Part shown: positions 39,836-52,613 of the stretch, piece by piece | How the letters are laid out: each line of letters begins with the position of its first letter | How positions within the stretch are numbered: position 1 is the stretch's first letter | Source of the DNA: Pilaira anomala | Lineage: Eukaryota; Mucoromycota; Mucoromycetes; Mucorales; Mucoraceae | Direction: 5' to 3' | Length of the DNA: 64,000 nucleotides | NCBI GenBank assembly: GCA_025716855.1 | Contig: JAIXMQ010000040.1 | Span: forward strand, 186,001-250,000 | Translations under genes and position numbers: made by a program | Notes under the pieces: model-generated | Seen by the model: only the letters and a program-made list of their open reading frames with translations | What the model was told of the DNA's origin: nothing | Database searches by the model: none

Positions 39836-40630
39836 CATTGGTGTTATCATCAACACCGAAAGCCGCTCAACCTGTGAATTGGAATTTTGGAAAACCATGA
39901 AATGGCCAATGAAAAATCTGCTAATTGGGAACTTGAGAATCGAAAAAAAAATTACGAAGGCGCTAATTGGTGCAGTGTGGACTACGTATAAAATATTGAA
40001 CACGGAAGTGAAGAATTGTTTATTTAAGCAGAAGTGCAGAATTGGTGCCTGAGTAACATACAAATCTGGACAATTATGGCTCTCACCAAGTACATAACCA
40101 GGTGAAAAAAAGTCAAAATCTGAATTTACAATTCCAAAAAAGAAAACTCTTGCATAATTGACTTTTTGGAATTAGTGGTATTTCACCATGAAATGCTTAT
40201 ACAAATAATGGATTCTCTTAAAATAGGTACTAAACGCATCAAAATAAAATTATTTATTACATAAAAAAAAACTTCCATTAAGATAAGTCTAAGACAATCT
40301 TGCTTTGGACTTGTATGATGGTCTAGTTAATTCTCACTAATCCATAGCAATAGATTACATCAACCTATCACTTTATCATTAAGCAAGAAAGAAATCTACA
40401 AATATTTAAGTTAGTACAAGATGTTCTGATTAAATGACGATGTTTTCTTACCTTCTTGAGTTTTCAAGACTGTCTAGAGCTCAAGCTAACAACATAAAGA
40501 TAATAGAAAAATAATTATTAATTTATCTATCATAATTTGATATGCACATGCCTTAAATAATACTCTATTCAAAAGATAATACACACTGATATCGAAAGAT
40601 GAAGTTAAGTTACAATCTTTTTTTTTTATA

Positions 40631-41181
40631 CGAGCTTTCATTACGACAAGGTATGCACGATTAAGACAAAATGGGTTCTATCCAATAGAAGATCATTCAG
40701 TAGTTGATATATCCCCTTTCTTACAAGCTATAAAGTTTTTAGCTACCCAAAGCCGCCCTACTCCTCAATATACATCTCATACCTTCCTTTATATCTGTGC
40801 ATCGCAAGAAAGCATAAAACCGCGTTTCCATCCACCATTTTATCCAAATTTAAAGATACGCTGGAATAAATTTTGGCGTCTTCCTATATCTCAAAAATAT
40901 ATGTAGAAATATTTATTATGTTTTTAACTGGCAAAATTCCGTATCGTTCATTACTGAATAGGCTTATACCTAACCACTTTCCTTTAGCTGCTTTTCCTCA
41001 CTGCATCTATTCAGAAGATACATTTGATCACTTTTTCTTCTCGTGCCCTTTGAAATTAAAAATATAGCAACATGTTCGGAAAACATTTATTGATTCCTCA
41101 GTTCCAGATATATCGACAGATAAATTGCATATGGCGATATCCGCATCTAACTCAAGCTTAAAAAGGGAAGATTGTTACTGA
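40631..41181 (+). mobile_element. Degraded non-LTR retrotransposon (LINE) 3' fragment
   Basis: One frame reads YARLRQNGFYPIEDHSVVDI...FLQAIKFLATQSRPTPQYT and RWNKFWRLPISQK; after a frameshift a second reads FLTGKIPYRSLLNRLIPNHF...HCIYSEDTFDHFFFSCPLKLKI, then FRKTFIDSSVPDISTDKL. The C...DTFDHFFFSCPLK segment is the zinc-binding zf-RVT module found after the reverse transcriptase of LINE-type elements. Stops and frameshifts make it a relic. The reverse transcriptase itself is missing. Confidence 0.62.
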
Positions 41182-41589
41182 ATGGTGAAGCTGATGTAGG
41201 TGAAAGCTGATTTCAAAAAAAAAGGAATGTTGTAAAACTTTACGATTTAGTTAGAAAACTGCGGTACACTATTTTACTTGTGAAAAAATATGATAAGTTT
41301 ATATTTCTTGATCTGATTTTTTTTAAAAAAAAAACTGTGTGGGATCACGAACTCATTAAAAGTGCTTCATAAAATTTAGATCTGTTTTTTTTATATATAC
41401 TTGATATAAGAAATAAAAGTGATACACAAATGTAGCCCACGCTGGTCTTTAACGAGGCATTGATCTTACTGCTAAATCCCGCTTGTATAGCTCATGAAAT
41501 GTGGTACTAAATTGAAGAAAGTTCGTATAAAATGACTTTTATAAAAGGAGATTTCAACGTTTTATATTTTCGTTGTTCCTTACAAAAAA

Positions 41590-42203
41590 AAAAAAAGGCT
41601 GACGACTCAATTATTCATTTTCCATCTGCTTCATGCCAATCTAATTTATTGGCTCCCTTATCAACAAAAGTATCTTGATCAACAAATTGGATTTATCAAG
41701 ATGTTTACAACAGTCTGCATTATGATCCTGATTACTTGATACCAACAACTGACTTATGTCAATCAACAACCACTTTCCAAATGATATCGAGTCTTTTTGA
41801 AGCCTGTAAGATCGTGACTCATGATTCCCATTATTCAGGTTAGGATACCCAATTGTATTACACATGTTCTACCTCAGAGACTAGTGATAGTAGATCCTTT
41901 TCTGTACATAACCGAACCTCATTCCTACCCGGTTTATTACCATACAATGCTTTAGAAGATTCTTCTGCTCTTGTCTTGATTGAATTCACCTTTTCTTCTT
42001 TGTCCACAACAACTTCTTCATCTCAAAGTGTTCAATCTTTCCGATTTAGTCATACAACTAAAATGATGGCCGTGGGTAGTTGTACTTTGAAAAAAAGAAA
42101 ATCAACTTCTTCATTCCGTTCTTTAAAGTCTTTTATCCATGCTATCAGTCCTAGCAAGAAACCAAAATTAAATTCTACTGCAAAAAAGTTTTCAATTTTT
42201 TAA
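41590..42203 (+). pseudogene. Possible decayed gene with basic C-terminus
   Basis: A single frame broken only by a TGA (near 41671) and a TAG (near 41839) encodes a coherent Ser/Thr-rich polypeptide. The intact last part (41853-42203) reads CSTSETSDSRSFSVHNRTSF...TKMMAVGSCTLKKRKSTSSF...SPSKKPKLNSTAKKFSIF. No splice pair removes both stops in frame. It is either a pseudogene or a gene whose real exons I failed to see. Not recognised. Confidence 0.35.
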
Positions 42204-43804
42204 TCGTTAAAAAATAATTCTTTTTTTTTTCACACATTTGTAAATACACAAGAGCTTTCTGATAAAATCCATCCACTCCCCCTTTTTATCTATTACATAT
42301 AATATAAATAATAAAGTTGACATAATTATATATATATATATAAAATTTCTCTCCTAATTCTCTTTTCTTTGTTGTTTAAAAAAGGCTCACCTTTTCAGGA
42401 CGATTATGTATGCGATAATTTTTTTTTCTCGGGTGTCTTGAAACATATTTTTATCTTTTTTATTATTATTACCAACTTCAGTACTTCCGAAAACACCCCA
42501 CGTTCTCGTGTGTGCATTGTGTAAACATTAGAGTTTATTTCTCTATATCAGTAATTTCATTTCCGGCGGTTTATAATACATAATACATAAAATAGAATAA
42601 GATCGGACTTTTTGAGAATGACAAGTTTTATACAATGCTATTTAAGTTTGATTTTTAGTTTACAGAACTAATGTAGCTTTTTATATTTTACATCAATAAC
42701 TATTTGTAGTACAGTCTGCAGATCTTTTTTTAAAAGTAGTGTACAGATTTTTTTTCTCACTTCCTTAATTCAGCTCACTGGACAATATTAAATCCATAAA
42801 AAAAAAGTGCTTCGAATAAGTTATTAGTTTGAGTTTTTTATTATATTCTTAATTCAAACGAGTTAAATTTTATTTCTTAAAAAAAAATTACCCCCCTCAT
42901 GTTGTGATTTGTAGAATAGATGTAATTGTCGTATTTACATCATCTCTACTTATATAAACATAAGTAGATCAGGGATATAAAACTAAACATGAAATAAAAA
43001 TCTGTTATATCTTCATAATAATATACATGTTCAACATTGTATATCGTTATCAATATCTTAAAACTTAAAGGAAATATTCTATATTTATTCACATTGCATT
43101 ATTTTCTAATAAATATGGAAAATCAATCTTTTTAGTTTCCATGTGAAGTACAACTAAAGTTGTAAATAATAATAGAGAAAAGTAATAAGAAATGAGAAAT
43201 GTGATTTTAAATATTTTAGTAAACTGAGAAACTAGGAAATAGTCTGTCGTGTTATGTCGATCAATTACCATTTATATATGTTCTCAACAAATTAACATAT
43301 TTCTCTTTTTTTTTGTGAAAGTGAATAAACTATTTTTTTTTCCCATGAGTACAAAAAAATAAACACCAGACAATCATACTGTATCAAAGTCACTGGTATC
43401 GACCATGGATAAAGTAATATAATATAGAAAAGAAAGATGTACATACATACGTTATAAGATATATCATGGAATCTGAAACATGTGTTACATAATAATTTTT
43501 TTTTTTTTTGGAAACTAAACAAAACGCCCACTCTAGTAGATAGATAGCAACCATTTATTTTATAACTGTAAACATGACGTAAGCACTATGGTATTCTTTC
43601 TTATATACAGTATGTGAAAAAAAAAATTCCTCTCCTTTTTTTTCCTTTTCTTTATATCCTTTTTCAAAAGTAAGTAATAACTATAAAGTTTTTCTCAAGA
43701 TTCCACTCTAAATGATGTCGAAACTCTCTAGAAATGCTGCCGTCAAAACATTTTTAAAACTTTCAAACCCGTTTGCTCTCTCACTCTGCTAAATCCTGCT
43801 GGTT

Positions 43805-43849
<45 letters not shown>

Positions 43850-43857
<8 letters not shown>

Positions 43858-44215
43858 TGAGGTTTTGGGTGGGTCTCTTGTTCTACTTTCTCACAAAACT
43901 TTTGGTTATTCTCGCTCTCTCTGTGCAAAATTCTTTTACTCCTGCTCTATGCAAAAAATCCTTTGAGGTTTTGGGTGGGCCTCTGGCTCTATTTTGTAAC
44001 AAGCTTTGGTTTTTCTCTCTCTCTGACTCCTGCTGTATGCAAAAATTCTTTGAGGTTTTGGGTGGGCCTTGGACTCCTGCTTTATGCAAAAATCCTTTGA
44101 GGTTTTGGGTGGGCCTCTTGCTCTATTTTGTTACAAAACTTTGGTTATTCTCTCTCTCTCTCTCTGTTCTATACAAAAATTCTTTGGATCTCTTGCTCTA
44201 TTATAGCTTAATAAA
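43850..44215. repeat. Minisatellite with ~45-110-bp units (TTTGAGGTTTTGGGTGGG)
   Basis: The 18-mer TTTGAGGTTTTGGGTGGG recurs near 43855, 43963, 44050 and 44096, each followed by variants of CTCTTGCTCTATTTTGTTACAAA, a CT run, and ATGCAAAAAT. Starts directly after A47. The long frames on both strands here are repeat by-products. Confidence 0.85.
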
Positions 44216-44869
44216 ACCATTATTTTAAATCTCTTTGACTTAATAAATATATGTTTGAAATTTTTCCTATTATTAATACTTTATACTCTTAAAAAAATAA
44301 GACAACATCAACACCACTTATATGCATGACTCACTTTTGTCATAGACCTGATAACAGAACAAATGAAGGATCTTATTCAGCGTTTTTTTACAACCTCCAT
44401 TCAGAAGCTCATTGTACATTAGTGCTAATGAGTTTTACAAAATCGAGAACTATGAGAAACACTTTTTTATTGAGTAGTTAAATTTATCTATATTAATTGA
44501 ATCAACAATTTCTTTTATTGTTTTTAAAGTGGTTTTTAATCCTATCATATTTATGGGTTATGGTAACTAATTATCGGGCAGTTACATAAAAAAAAGTAAT
44601 TAAATCATCACTTCGACTATGTAACTATATATATATATATATATATCTTTAAAAAGAAATGAAGTAGTGCTCTTATTCTAAAGAAAGGATTTAAACTAGG
44701 AATGAGGAGGGAAAAAAACATGATATGAGTCAAAAAAATGCAAAACATGAGTAACTATATTTTCTGAAAGATAAATGAGAACAGGTATTCCTTATTTCCT
44801 ATAATTTAAAAGGGCTGCTGAGACTAGGTGTCCCAATGAGTAGGATCTGTTATTGCTCATTTTTTTTTT

Positions 44870-45105
44870 TCAAAATTGACAGGCTCTCCTTTCAAATTAC
44901 CTGACTCTTTAGAAAAAGCCAAGACCTTATAAATTCTACCCATTATTTCAGGGTCCATTAATCCCTTTGCATCATCTAACAAAGTCTTTCTTCGTTCAGA
45001 TGATTTGCACTTCTAAATAATTGTTCAATTCCAGCTTGAATTCCTAAAGATTGTAAGAAATCTTTTTATGTGATAGGACCATAAGCAGATACATCTATTT
45101 TTTAT
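44870..45105 (-). pseudogene. Frameshifted coding fragment, unknown family
   Basis: On the minus strand the reading LGIQAGIEQLFRSA shifts frame into SERRKTLLDDAKGLMDPEIM...IYKVLAFSKESGNLKGEPVN. The peptide is well-formed but incomplete and unrecognised. An in-frame TAA lies upstream. Confidence 0.4.
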
Positions 45106-45281
45106 GCAAGAAAATATTTAATTTTTTTTTTACGTACGACTCAGTGATAGGTCGGCATAATCTTTTTTTTTTTCACCCTTAGTTAATGTTTCATGTAAAA
45201 AGCTAATAAAAATTGTTCAATTATTTATAATCTATACATTCACTTGATTATCAAGCTCTTTTTTCTTTTTTTATAAAAATA

Positions 45282-45687
45282 GATGATACTTTAAGTGCTG
45301 TTATCCCTAAAGAAAAGAAGTTTACTTACATGGCTACTGATGATCGTAGCCTCACGATATGAGGGCTAATTTGTCCCAAACACGTGTTGGTCTCTTTAAT
45401 GCACCTTCCGTTATTGCCGTTAACAATCCTCCTCTTTGTTTCTATAGTTATGAAACAAAAGGCAATAAATACCCTTTTGGTACAATTCGTGATTGGGATC
45501 AATACTATGTCGATATTAAAAAAGCCAGCAAGCAACGCAGACTCAAATATAAGTTTGATACACGGCTTCCCAATTTTATAAAGTAAACCATTTTGATGGT
45601 TCTGGTATCGGTAAAGCGATAAGTTTTGTCGCTAATAATAATCATACTTATAATCAATACAGGAAAAACGCTATTATTTCTTTCTAA
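45282..45687 (+). pseudogene. Frameshifted coding fragment, unknown family
   Basis: Three successive frames form one coherent polypeptide: DDTLSAVIPKEKKFTYMATD, then MRANLSQTRVGLFNAPSVIA...ETKGNKYPFGTIRDWDQYY, then VNHFDGSGIGKAISFVANNN to a stop at about 45687. Two frameshifts break it. I cannot assign a family; a transposon-derived protein is possible. Confidence 0.42.
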
Positions 45688-46660
45688 GAAACTACCAGTC
45701 CCAATCCAATACATGTATTCATGTAACTTTCATTCAAATAAACTATGGTACATTTACAAAGTATACTTTTTTTTAAAATAAAACAAGTTTCTCTTTTATC
45801 GAAAATATGATTAATGGACAGTTCTTATTTATTTTTAATCATAGCTATACAGTTAATCGATTTTGGCCATATTCCTTGATAACTATTAGCCACATATGTA
45901 TAATCGTGTTTTAATATGTGCATATCTAACTGAGTGAGAAGCTACTTGTTTTGCGTCATTTTTATTTCTATACTCCTGTGTATAGAAGTGAATGAAATTG
46001 TGTATTTAAATAAAGAATTAAACTAATAAATAAACGACATAAAAAAAGTTATTTATTATCAGTAGATAACCATGCATGGCACTTTTTTCGTAAGTAAAAA
46101 TCAAGATACAACACCTTCTTCAAATAAATAAGACCCCTCATTACCATTTTATATCTCCATTGTAGCAAATAATATTTTCTTTATAACTTTTGGTATTACC
46201 TTCAACTATTGAGTTTATTCTGGATAATACTTTGAGCCGGCTAATTATTTGTTTTATTTTAATAGCCCGTTTGACATAAAAGCCCTAATAGTTAACAACC
46301 GAACAAAACGTAATTAGTTTCATGTAACTAAAACATTAGACACAAGCATCGTTGAATATTATTAATTTCAATATAAACAATATCTTTAATAAAGAAATGT
46401 CCCAATTCTTCTACTTTGATAATTTTTTAATATTTTGTGCATAGAATTAACTATTAGGATATGAAAAAGAATGAAATTGAAAGATTTTACGAAAAAAAAT
46501 ATTTCTACCCCTTGCTGCATCTATCTCTTTTTTCATTGTTTTTCTACATGAGTAACTTTTTTATTGTTAATTACAATATCATATAAATACACTGTGATTA
46601 TCTCCAAACATTTGTATTAACTACTTTACTCTAAATATATCTACTTTCAATCACTAAAAA

Positions 46661-47083
46661 ATGCTGGGTTGTAATCTATTTTTTCTCCTATTATCGTTTT
46701 TTGTGCTTCTGCAAACATGTCATGCCCAGGGCGGACTTATTGGGTTTACGGTTCATATTGCTAAAGATGCAAATACTAAAGATTGGGTAGATGGAAGAGT
46801 AGTCAAAATAATTATTATAAATCAACCAATTGGAAAATCTTTTCGTTGTGTGGGTGATCCTCCAGGCCGCTCGGTGTCTCGTCTGAATGAATCAAATAAA
46901 ATTTTATTTCTTCAGTGTGAGGGATATAATATGGAATGGAATTCGAATTTTGGCCATTTTTTTGGAAAGCTCTACAATGATAATCAGATTTTTGGTGCCA
47001 CCACTTGTAAAAACGGTCCCATTAAAACAAATGAGGATGGAACAATTCAAATGGGTTCTATGTGTACGATTCAGGAGAGTTAA
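46661..47083 (+). CDS. Small secreted protein, orphan
   Basis: Single exon, 140 aa. MLGCNLFFLLLSFFVLLQTC is a strong signal peptide, with likely cleavage after CHA (residue 22). The mature part is about 118 residues, hydrophilic, Gly- and Asn-rich, with four Cys after the cleavage site: RCVGDPPG, FLQCEGY, ATTCKNG and GSMCTIQ, enough for two disulfides. Segments FTVHIAKDAN and VDGRVVKIIIINQP suggest a beta fold. A TATA-like box lies about 85 bp upstream. It sits alone inside a relic-rich region, a common place for fast-evolving secreted proteins. No family recognised; a role outside the cell is inferred only from the signal peptide. Confidence 0.65.
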   Translation: MLGCNLFFLLLSFFVLLQTCHAQGGLIGFTVHIAKDANTKDWVDGRVVKIIIINQPIGKSFRCVGDPPGRSVSRLNESNKILFLQCEGYNMEWNSNFGHFFGKLYNDNQIFGATTCKNGPIKTNEDGTIQMGSMCTIQES

Positions 47084-48029
47084 ATACATACAATATGCAA
47101 TATGGACATTATACAAGAGGTTTCTTAAGGCTATTCTTAACTTTTAACAATACCCCAAATTAGCTATTTCATAGCTTCTTATTAATAAAAGGAATAAAAG
47201 ATAACATTATTTTTATTATTAATTTTGATTTACATTGTTATTATCAATTTTACTTGCATTTAGCCTCTCAACTAACTAATACACTACTGTAGTATTGTTA
47301 CTGCACTGTGTTATATAAGAATATTATTCATATATAGTTATTGGATTCGCTTCTGTTGTGATATTACTGCTGTAACTATTGGTGTAAATTGATCAATAGA
47401 CTGTTGCGAACTGTATCGTACTGTTACTGCAATGTACATACATACATAGTAATAAGGGTATATACTATGTGGTTATAATATGGCTTTTTAAGTAGCAACT
47501 ATGGCCCTATTACTTTTTAACTGCGAAATTACTACTGGGGCATGACTGATACTGCTAAATAGTTTTACAGAATAAGTAAAAGTAATAGGTAAAGCAAGCA
47601 TGAAAAAAGAGTTTTTTCTTTCTGTCTGTAATATGTATCTGTATGTTAAAGATCGGAGTGATATATTGATATACAATATACTTGTTGCTTTCTATGTCAT
47701 ACGAAAGGGTTCATGAACGCCTTCATGATCGAATAATACTTGATTTCAGTCGCAATATGAAGTGTATTATGTACACACACACACACACATATATATATAT
47801 GTATGTATCTTGATAATTTGATTGACCCTTGAGCCATGCTAATGTATTTATGTTAAAGAGATCGATGTGGTTCGGAGCAGCCATTAAAGATTTCTTATAT
47901 TTTATCATGATTGTCATAGTTGCAACGCTAATAATTTTGCAAGAAGCTCTAAAAAAGACGTAATAAAGTGGTCTCATACAAAAGTTTATTAAAAAAAAAA
48001 ATATGTATATTTATAAAGCGAGTTTTTTT
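47084..48029. other. Intergenic
   Basis: No supported gene. Contains CA/TA microsatellites near 47773-47800. Confidence 0.5.
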
Positions 48030-51000
48030 TTAATAGTATCCACCACCACGGCCTCTGTTATTTCCGTATCCTCCACCTCTGTTTCCTCCACGACCCCCTC
48101 TATTGTTGTTACCATAACCATTGCCTGGTTGTTGGTTATAATAAGATTGTTGATGGTGTTGTTGTGGTTGATGATGATGATGTTGTTGTTGACCATAGCC
48201 TCCACCATATCCACCTGAGTTATATCCACTTCCTTGTTGTGGTTGTTGTTGATATCCATAATAGGGTTGGCTGTAGCCATTATTTTGTTGACCATAGCCG
48301 TTATTTTGATAACTATTGTTATTATAACCGCCACCGCCACCACCATAGTCGCGTCTTTGGTTGCCTCCGCCACCGCCACCGCCGTATTGCTGTGTGCCGG
48401 GGAATCGAGATCCATCATCGTAACCATGGTTATAACCACCACCATAACCACGAGAGGGATCATTACGATGGTTATTATTACCACCACGTCCTCTACCACG
48501 GTTATTATATTCACGATAATCTTCCATATGATTAATTTGAGGAGTCCAACCACGGTTACTTTGATAGCGTTGACGATTATCAATCTTTTCAAAAGTAGCT
48601 AATTGAACATCTTCATAACCCAATGTATTTTCTAATTTGAGTCCCTTTAATAACTGTGAAGAGAATTGAGTTCCTTCTGTATTCGGTAAGAAATAAGATA
48701 CACTAATTGATTTATCATTTGCAATATCAGGTAAATCAAAATCTGGTAAGGGAGTACGCAAAGTACTTCTGGGAATACATTCAGGGTCTTTATCAATTTC
48801 ACCAGTTAATCCATCACTTAATCGTGCATCTAAAAGCATCCTTTCATTGGCTGATCTCTTTGTATATACATTACTGATGGCATTATAGATTTTATGTGCT
48901 TCACTGACATATAAAATACTTGGTCCTTCCGAGTTTCGTTGTTGTTCTTCTTCGTCTAATTGATCGTACACTGTGTTCATTGCAGTAATAAGACGTTCTG
49001 TATTGATGAACGGTAACTTGACTACACCTTGCCATTCCCACTTTTTACCATCCATATCTACTTCAAATTCAGTAGGATAAAAATCAATAATGGGTGAATC
49101 TCCATCTGTCATTAAATTATGGAAAGCTTTGGGCAAATGCATTTTACTAAATTTAAAAGTATTAGTTTTTGACATTATATAGTTATTTCTTTGATCTTGT
49201 ATATATTACCTTGCAGCGGGTAACACACCCATCAATTGCTCAAATGGTTTTAATGGTGCATTCTTTTCAAATTTGATATCAAAAGTATCAATATTGATAA
49301 AATCAGAAGCCATAGGGGCATAATGGTATGGATAATACCAAGACCATGAGACACAACCTTGATAATAATATTTGAATACCCAAACAAGACCTTCACAATA
49401 AGATTTAACAATTTCTCGGATTGCGTCTCTTTCTTGTAAAGAAATACCAAACTTTGTCTTGTAATATCTTTCTTTCCATCCTGTTTCCCAAAGACGAACT
49501 TCATCATCAGGTTCACGTTGACGAGCTGCATCATCCTTTGCTTTCTTTTCATCTTCTACACGCTTTAAAATAGCCTTGGCGGTAGATTCAGCTTCTGCAA
49601 CATCCATTTCAGCATCTTTCTCGATAATACCGAATGGAGCATCCTCAATCTCTTCTTCATCTTCGTCTTCCTCTTCTTCTACTTCATCAATCTTTCTCTT
49701 TTTTCCAATGACTTCATCAGTTGATACGACTGGAGGAGGAACACCGCTAAATTCAGCTTTTAAGGCGGCAGCAGCATTGATATTGGCCAAACGGAGCTCA
49801 GCTCGATTTGCTACAATATCTTTATTTGACATACCAGCATTAGGATCGTGTACAGGAGCAGCTGTCATTTCAGCAAAGTCAGGACCGTTAGGATTGAACA
49901 TTTTGGTTTCACGAGCACGTCTATCATTTTCCAATCTTCTTCTTTTAGCTCCTTGAGATCTTCTTTCTTCTGTCTTTTTTCTTTCTGAAAAGATTTCGTC
50001 TTCCATTTTACCTAATTCAGTCACTAAAACTTGAACACGTTTTAAATCTACTTCACCATTGTGTGTCATGTAACCACCAATCATAGGCATTGTACTCTTC
50101 CATAATAAACTTAAAGTACTAATCGCACCTTCACGAATTTCAAGTGAGGGAAGATGAGGCAAGAAATCGTTACCTACAAAGAAACACATAAAGACCCAAT
50201 CATCAATTGCTCTTTCCAAATCCCAAGGAATCCCAGGTATATTGAATTTAAGTGCATGTTCCAAATACTCTCTCAATATATTTACATGTAAAAGAACGTA
50301 TGGTTTAGGAACTGCAAGTTTTGCTTCTTCTCTCTTCATTTCAGCGATCGCTTCATCAGAGACTGTACATTGATTCACAGCATGACCTGGTTGTTTACAT
50401 TTGAAACAACTATTTCTGTTCTTATTATCTACAAAGACATCTTCACGTAACACCTTAAAATGAGGTTCATGTGTACCCAAAGCAAGCATAATAAGATCAG
50501 CATCTAATCCGTACATGACATGAGTTGTATTGGGATTATGTTCAGGACGAGATCTTTCGACACGAATAAATTCCATTACTTTATGTTCACCTTCTCCAGG
50601 TACAGTTGCATCTGAAAGAATAACTTTCAACTAAAAATAAAGATAAAAAATTAGTTTATGTTTTTTAAAAAAAATCTGTAACATGTCAAAAAGTATTTTA
50701 CGTTTTTCCAAAGAGGATCTGAGTTTTGCTTGGCTGCGATATGATAACGAAGACAAGTAGCTAAATGAGCCATGAAAGGTGTACCAGGTGTAATACAATT
50801 AGAATCAAAATGTTCCTTCTTCTCGGGTAATTGATGAGATTGACCAATAGCTAAACAATAAAAATTAGTCCCTGCATTTTTTTTTAACGATAATAACAGA
50901 ACATACCAGCTAATTCATTAGCAACTCTGTCAGCCGCTTCATGTTCGATTTGAGCTAATTGAGATGCACGGAAACGACGGGCACGCTGCTGATTCATCTT

Positions 51001-51521
51001 AGCACGGGGTGCAACACCATCTAATACATACAATGTTAGTTTAAAAAGACTTTTATAACAGTCTTATTTATGAACTTACCAATGGCCATGTAAAGAAGTT
51101 TACGTGGACGAATCATGTCAACAACACGATCCATATACTCAAAGATCGCAATCATCATGTCGTCTTCAGTAGCAGGTGCAGGCTAAAGAGAGAGAAGAAA
51201 AAATAAATCAGTCGATCAAATATATATAAAATTCGTTAATTCTTTTTTTTTACCTTATTTTCTGGATGACAACAGGGATGAATAATACCATTCATATCCA
51301 AATAGAGATTGTCAAACTCTTCATTATTTGGATTAGGTTTTGTTGTATCTACAGGAATAGTTACGCCATTAACTACTTTAGGGTGTTCCTCAATCACAGT
51401 TGTAATCACTTTGGGAAATTTATCCGAAAGCCACCTAAGATAAACAATATGCTTAAGTTTACTGTTTTATTTTTTTCTCTTTATAAAGTAGTAATTACCT
51501 AAAAAATGCAGGAACTCCCAT
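48030..51521 (-). CDS. RAT1: 5'-3' exoribonuclease Rat1/Xrn2
   Basis: Seven exons (51521-51499, 51434-51254, 51182-51080, 51020-50907, 50850-50702, 50630-49210, 49146-48030) give 1,035 aa. Rat1 degrades 5'-monophosphate RNA in the nucleus, ends Pol II transcription and trims rRNA. The invariant start [41 protein letters not shown] and [17 protein letters not shown] (acidic catalytic residues) are all present. The CCHC zinc knuckle [14 protein letters not shown], near 50365-50410, distinguishes Rat1/Xrn2 from cytoplasmic Xrn1. The last intron restores [19 protein letters not shown]. The C-terminus from about residue 850 is an RGG/YGGG-rich low-complexity tail, probably RNA-binding and methylated, longer than in yeast. 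A KKRK motif in the acidic linker could be a nuclear signal. Confidence 0.95.
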
Positions 51522-51752
51522 GATTATAAAATATTTTTTTAGTAAAAAAAAAAGTTAAAAAGTGAAATAAGTAACTATACTTTTCTTAGAAAAAAAATAG
51601 TTAACTTCTTCTTCATCATTGCCAGCGCTACACCGTCACACAACCGTCACTTTTCAAATAAGGCAATACTCTTTTTCCTCTTGGGATTTTATGCTTTGCA
51701 AATTGGATTTTATTGGGTAAAAAAAAAAAAAAAACGGCCCTGAATGATTTTT

Positions 51753-52613
51753 TCAAATGTAATTGTATTGGCTTTCTGGATTACTCTGAGCATACCATAA
51801 CACTGCTGTACTATATAGAATAAAACACATATTAAATGATTTGTATAAAAGAAAAACAATAATGTATACAAATTTACCTAAACATGATTAAAGAGCATTG
51901 TACCACATCAGTAATGCCCAAGTAAGTATTCAATAGATCCAAATTGTTTTCATTATAAATATATTTTGTTACTAGAACAGCCTGTATATATGTACACTTT
52001 ATTAAATCCTTATTTCAAAACAATAAAACTTTCCCAACTTACCACGGAACCAGATAATCCTCCTGCCATCAAAGAGAAGCCCTACAAATATATATATATA
52101 TATATATATAAATCTCTAGTTATCCTTCCTCCATATATATTATGATGATAGTACCATAAATAAAAATAATCGAGATCTCCAAACAAACTCTTGGTCAAAA
52201 CCATTTCCTTTTAGCGCTTCCTTATCAATCAAATTTATGCTATAATATATGTATGCATTATTAAAAATAATAATATACACATATAATTATTTTCGTTATA
52301 GACTTACATAATCATGCCTAAAGTTGTAACAATACCTGGAGCCCAATCCTCTATACCAGGTGCAATGAGACGATCTTGCAAATTCCAAAGAATAATTAGG
52401 CCGTCAATAAAAGTCCACCAGCCTAGTGCGAACTATACTTTTTATTTTATTTTTAATAACAAAAGAAGGAAAACTTTCACCTAATATTGGACTTACCAAT
52501 ATACCAGCAAAATAAACACCAAGCATTTTACCTTTATTGCCCAAGGAAAAACAACAGAATATTCGACTACAGATGAATACGCTATTGTCATTGTCATAGT
52601 TATTATAACTCAT
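51753..52613 (-). CDS. VPS68: Vps68/TMEM50-family membrane protein
   Basis: Six exons (52613-52497, 52432-52308, 52239-52155, 52081-52043, 51981-51878, 51810-51753) give 175 aa; phases all match. Four membrane segments are visible: MLGVYFAGILFALGWWTFID, APGIVTTLGMIMINLI, SRLFLFMGFSLMAGGLSGSVAV, and DVVQCSLIMFSTAVLWYAQS. The GWW-x-x-ID motif in helix 1 and the FMGF...LSGSVAVL helix 3 are hallmarks of the TMEM50/UPF0220 family. Yeast Vps68 works with Vps55 in late endosome to vacuole traffic. The last exon is only 58 nt; without it the protein would stop before the fourth helix is complete. Its stop is 231 bp upstream of the RAT1 start on the same strand. Confidence 0.85.

Larger units (their letters stand above)
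42204..46660. other. Gene-poor region with minisatellite and coding fragments
   Basis: 4.4 kb without an intact gene. It holds the minisatellite at 43850-44215, an A47 run at 43807-43853, two degraded coding fragments (44870-45105 minus, 45282-45687 plus), AT microsatellites near 42329 and 44626, and a TATA-like TATAAATA at about 46573 that probably serves the gene at 46661. Confidence 0.55.

Noticed and set aside
43773..44228. 151-codon plus-strand frame
   Set aside because: Runs through an A47 tract and the minisatellite; not a credible protein.
48011..48602. Long open frames on both strands over the RAT1 C-terminus
   Set aside because: They are by-products of the Gly/Gln/Tyr-rich repeat codons; the minus-strand RAT1 frame has the matching splice and protein homology.
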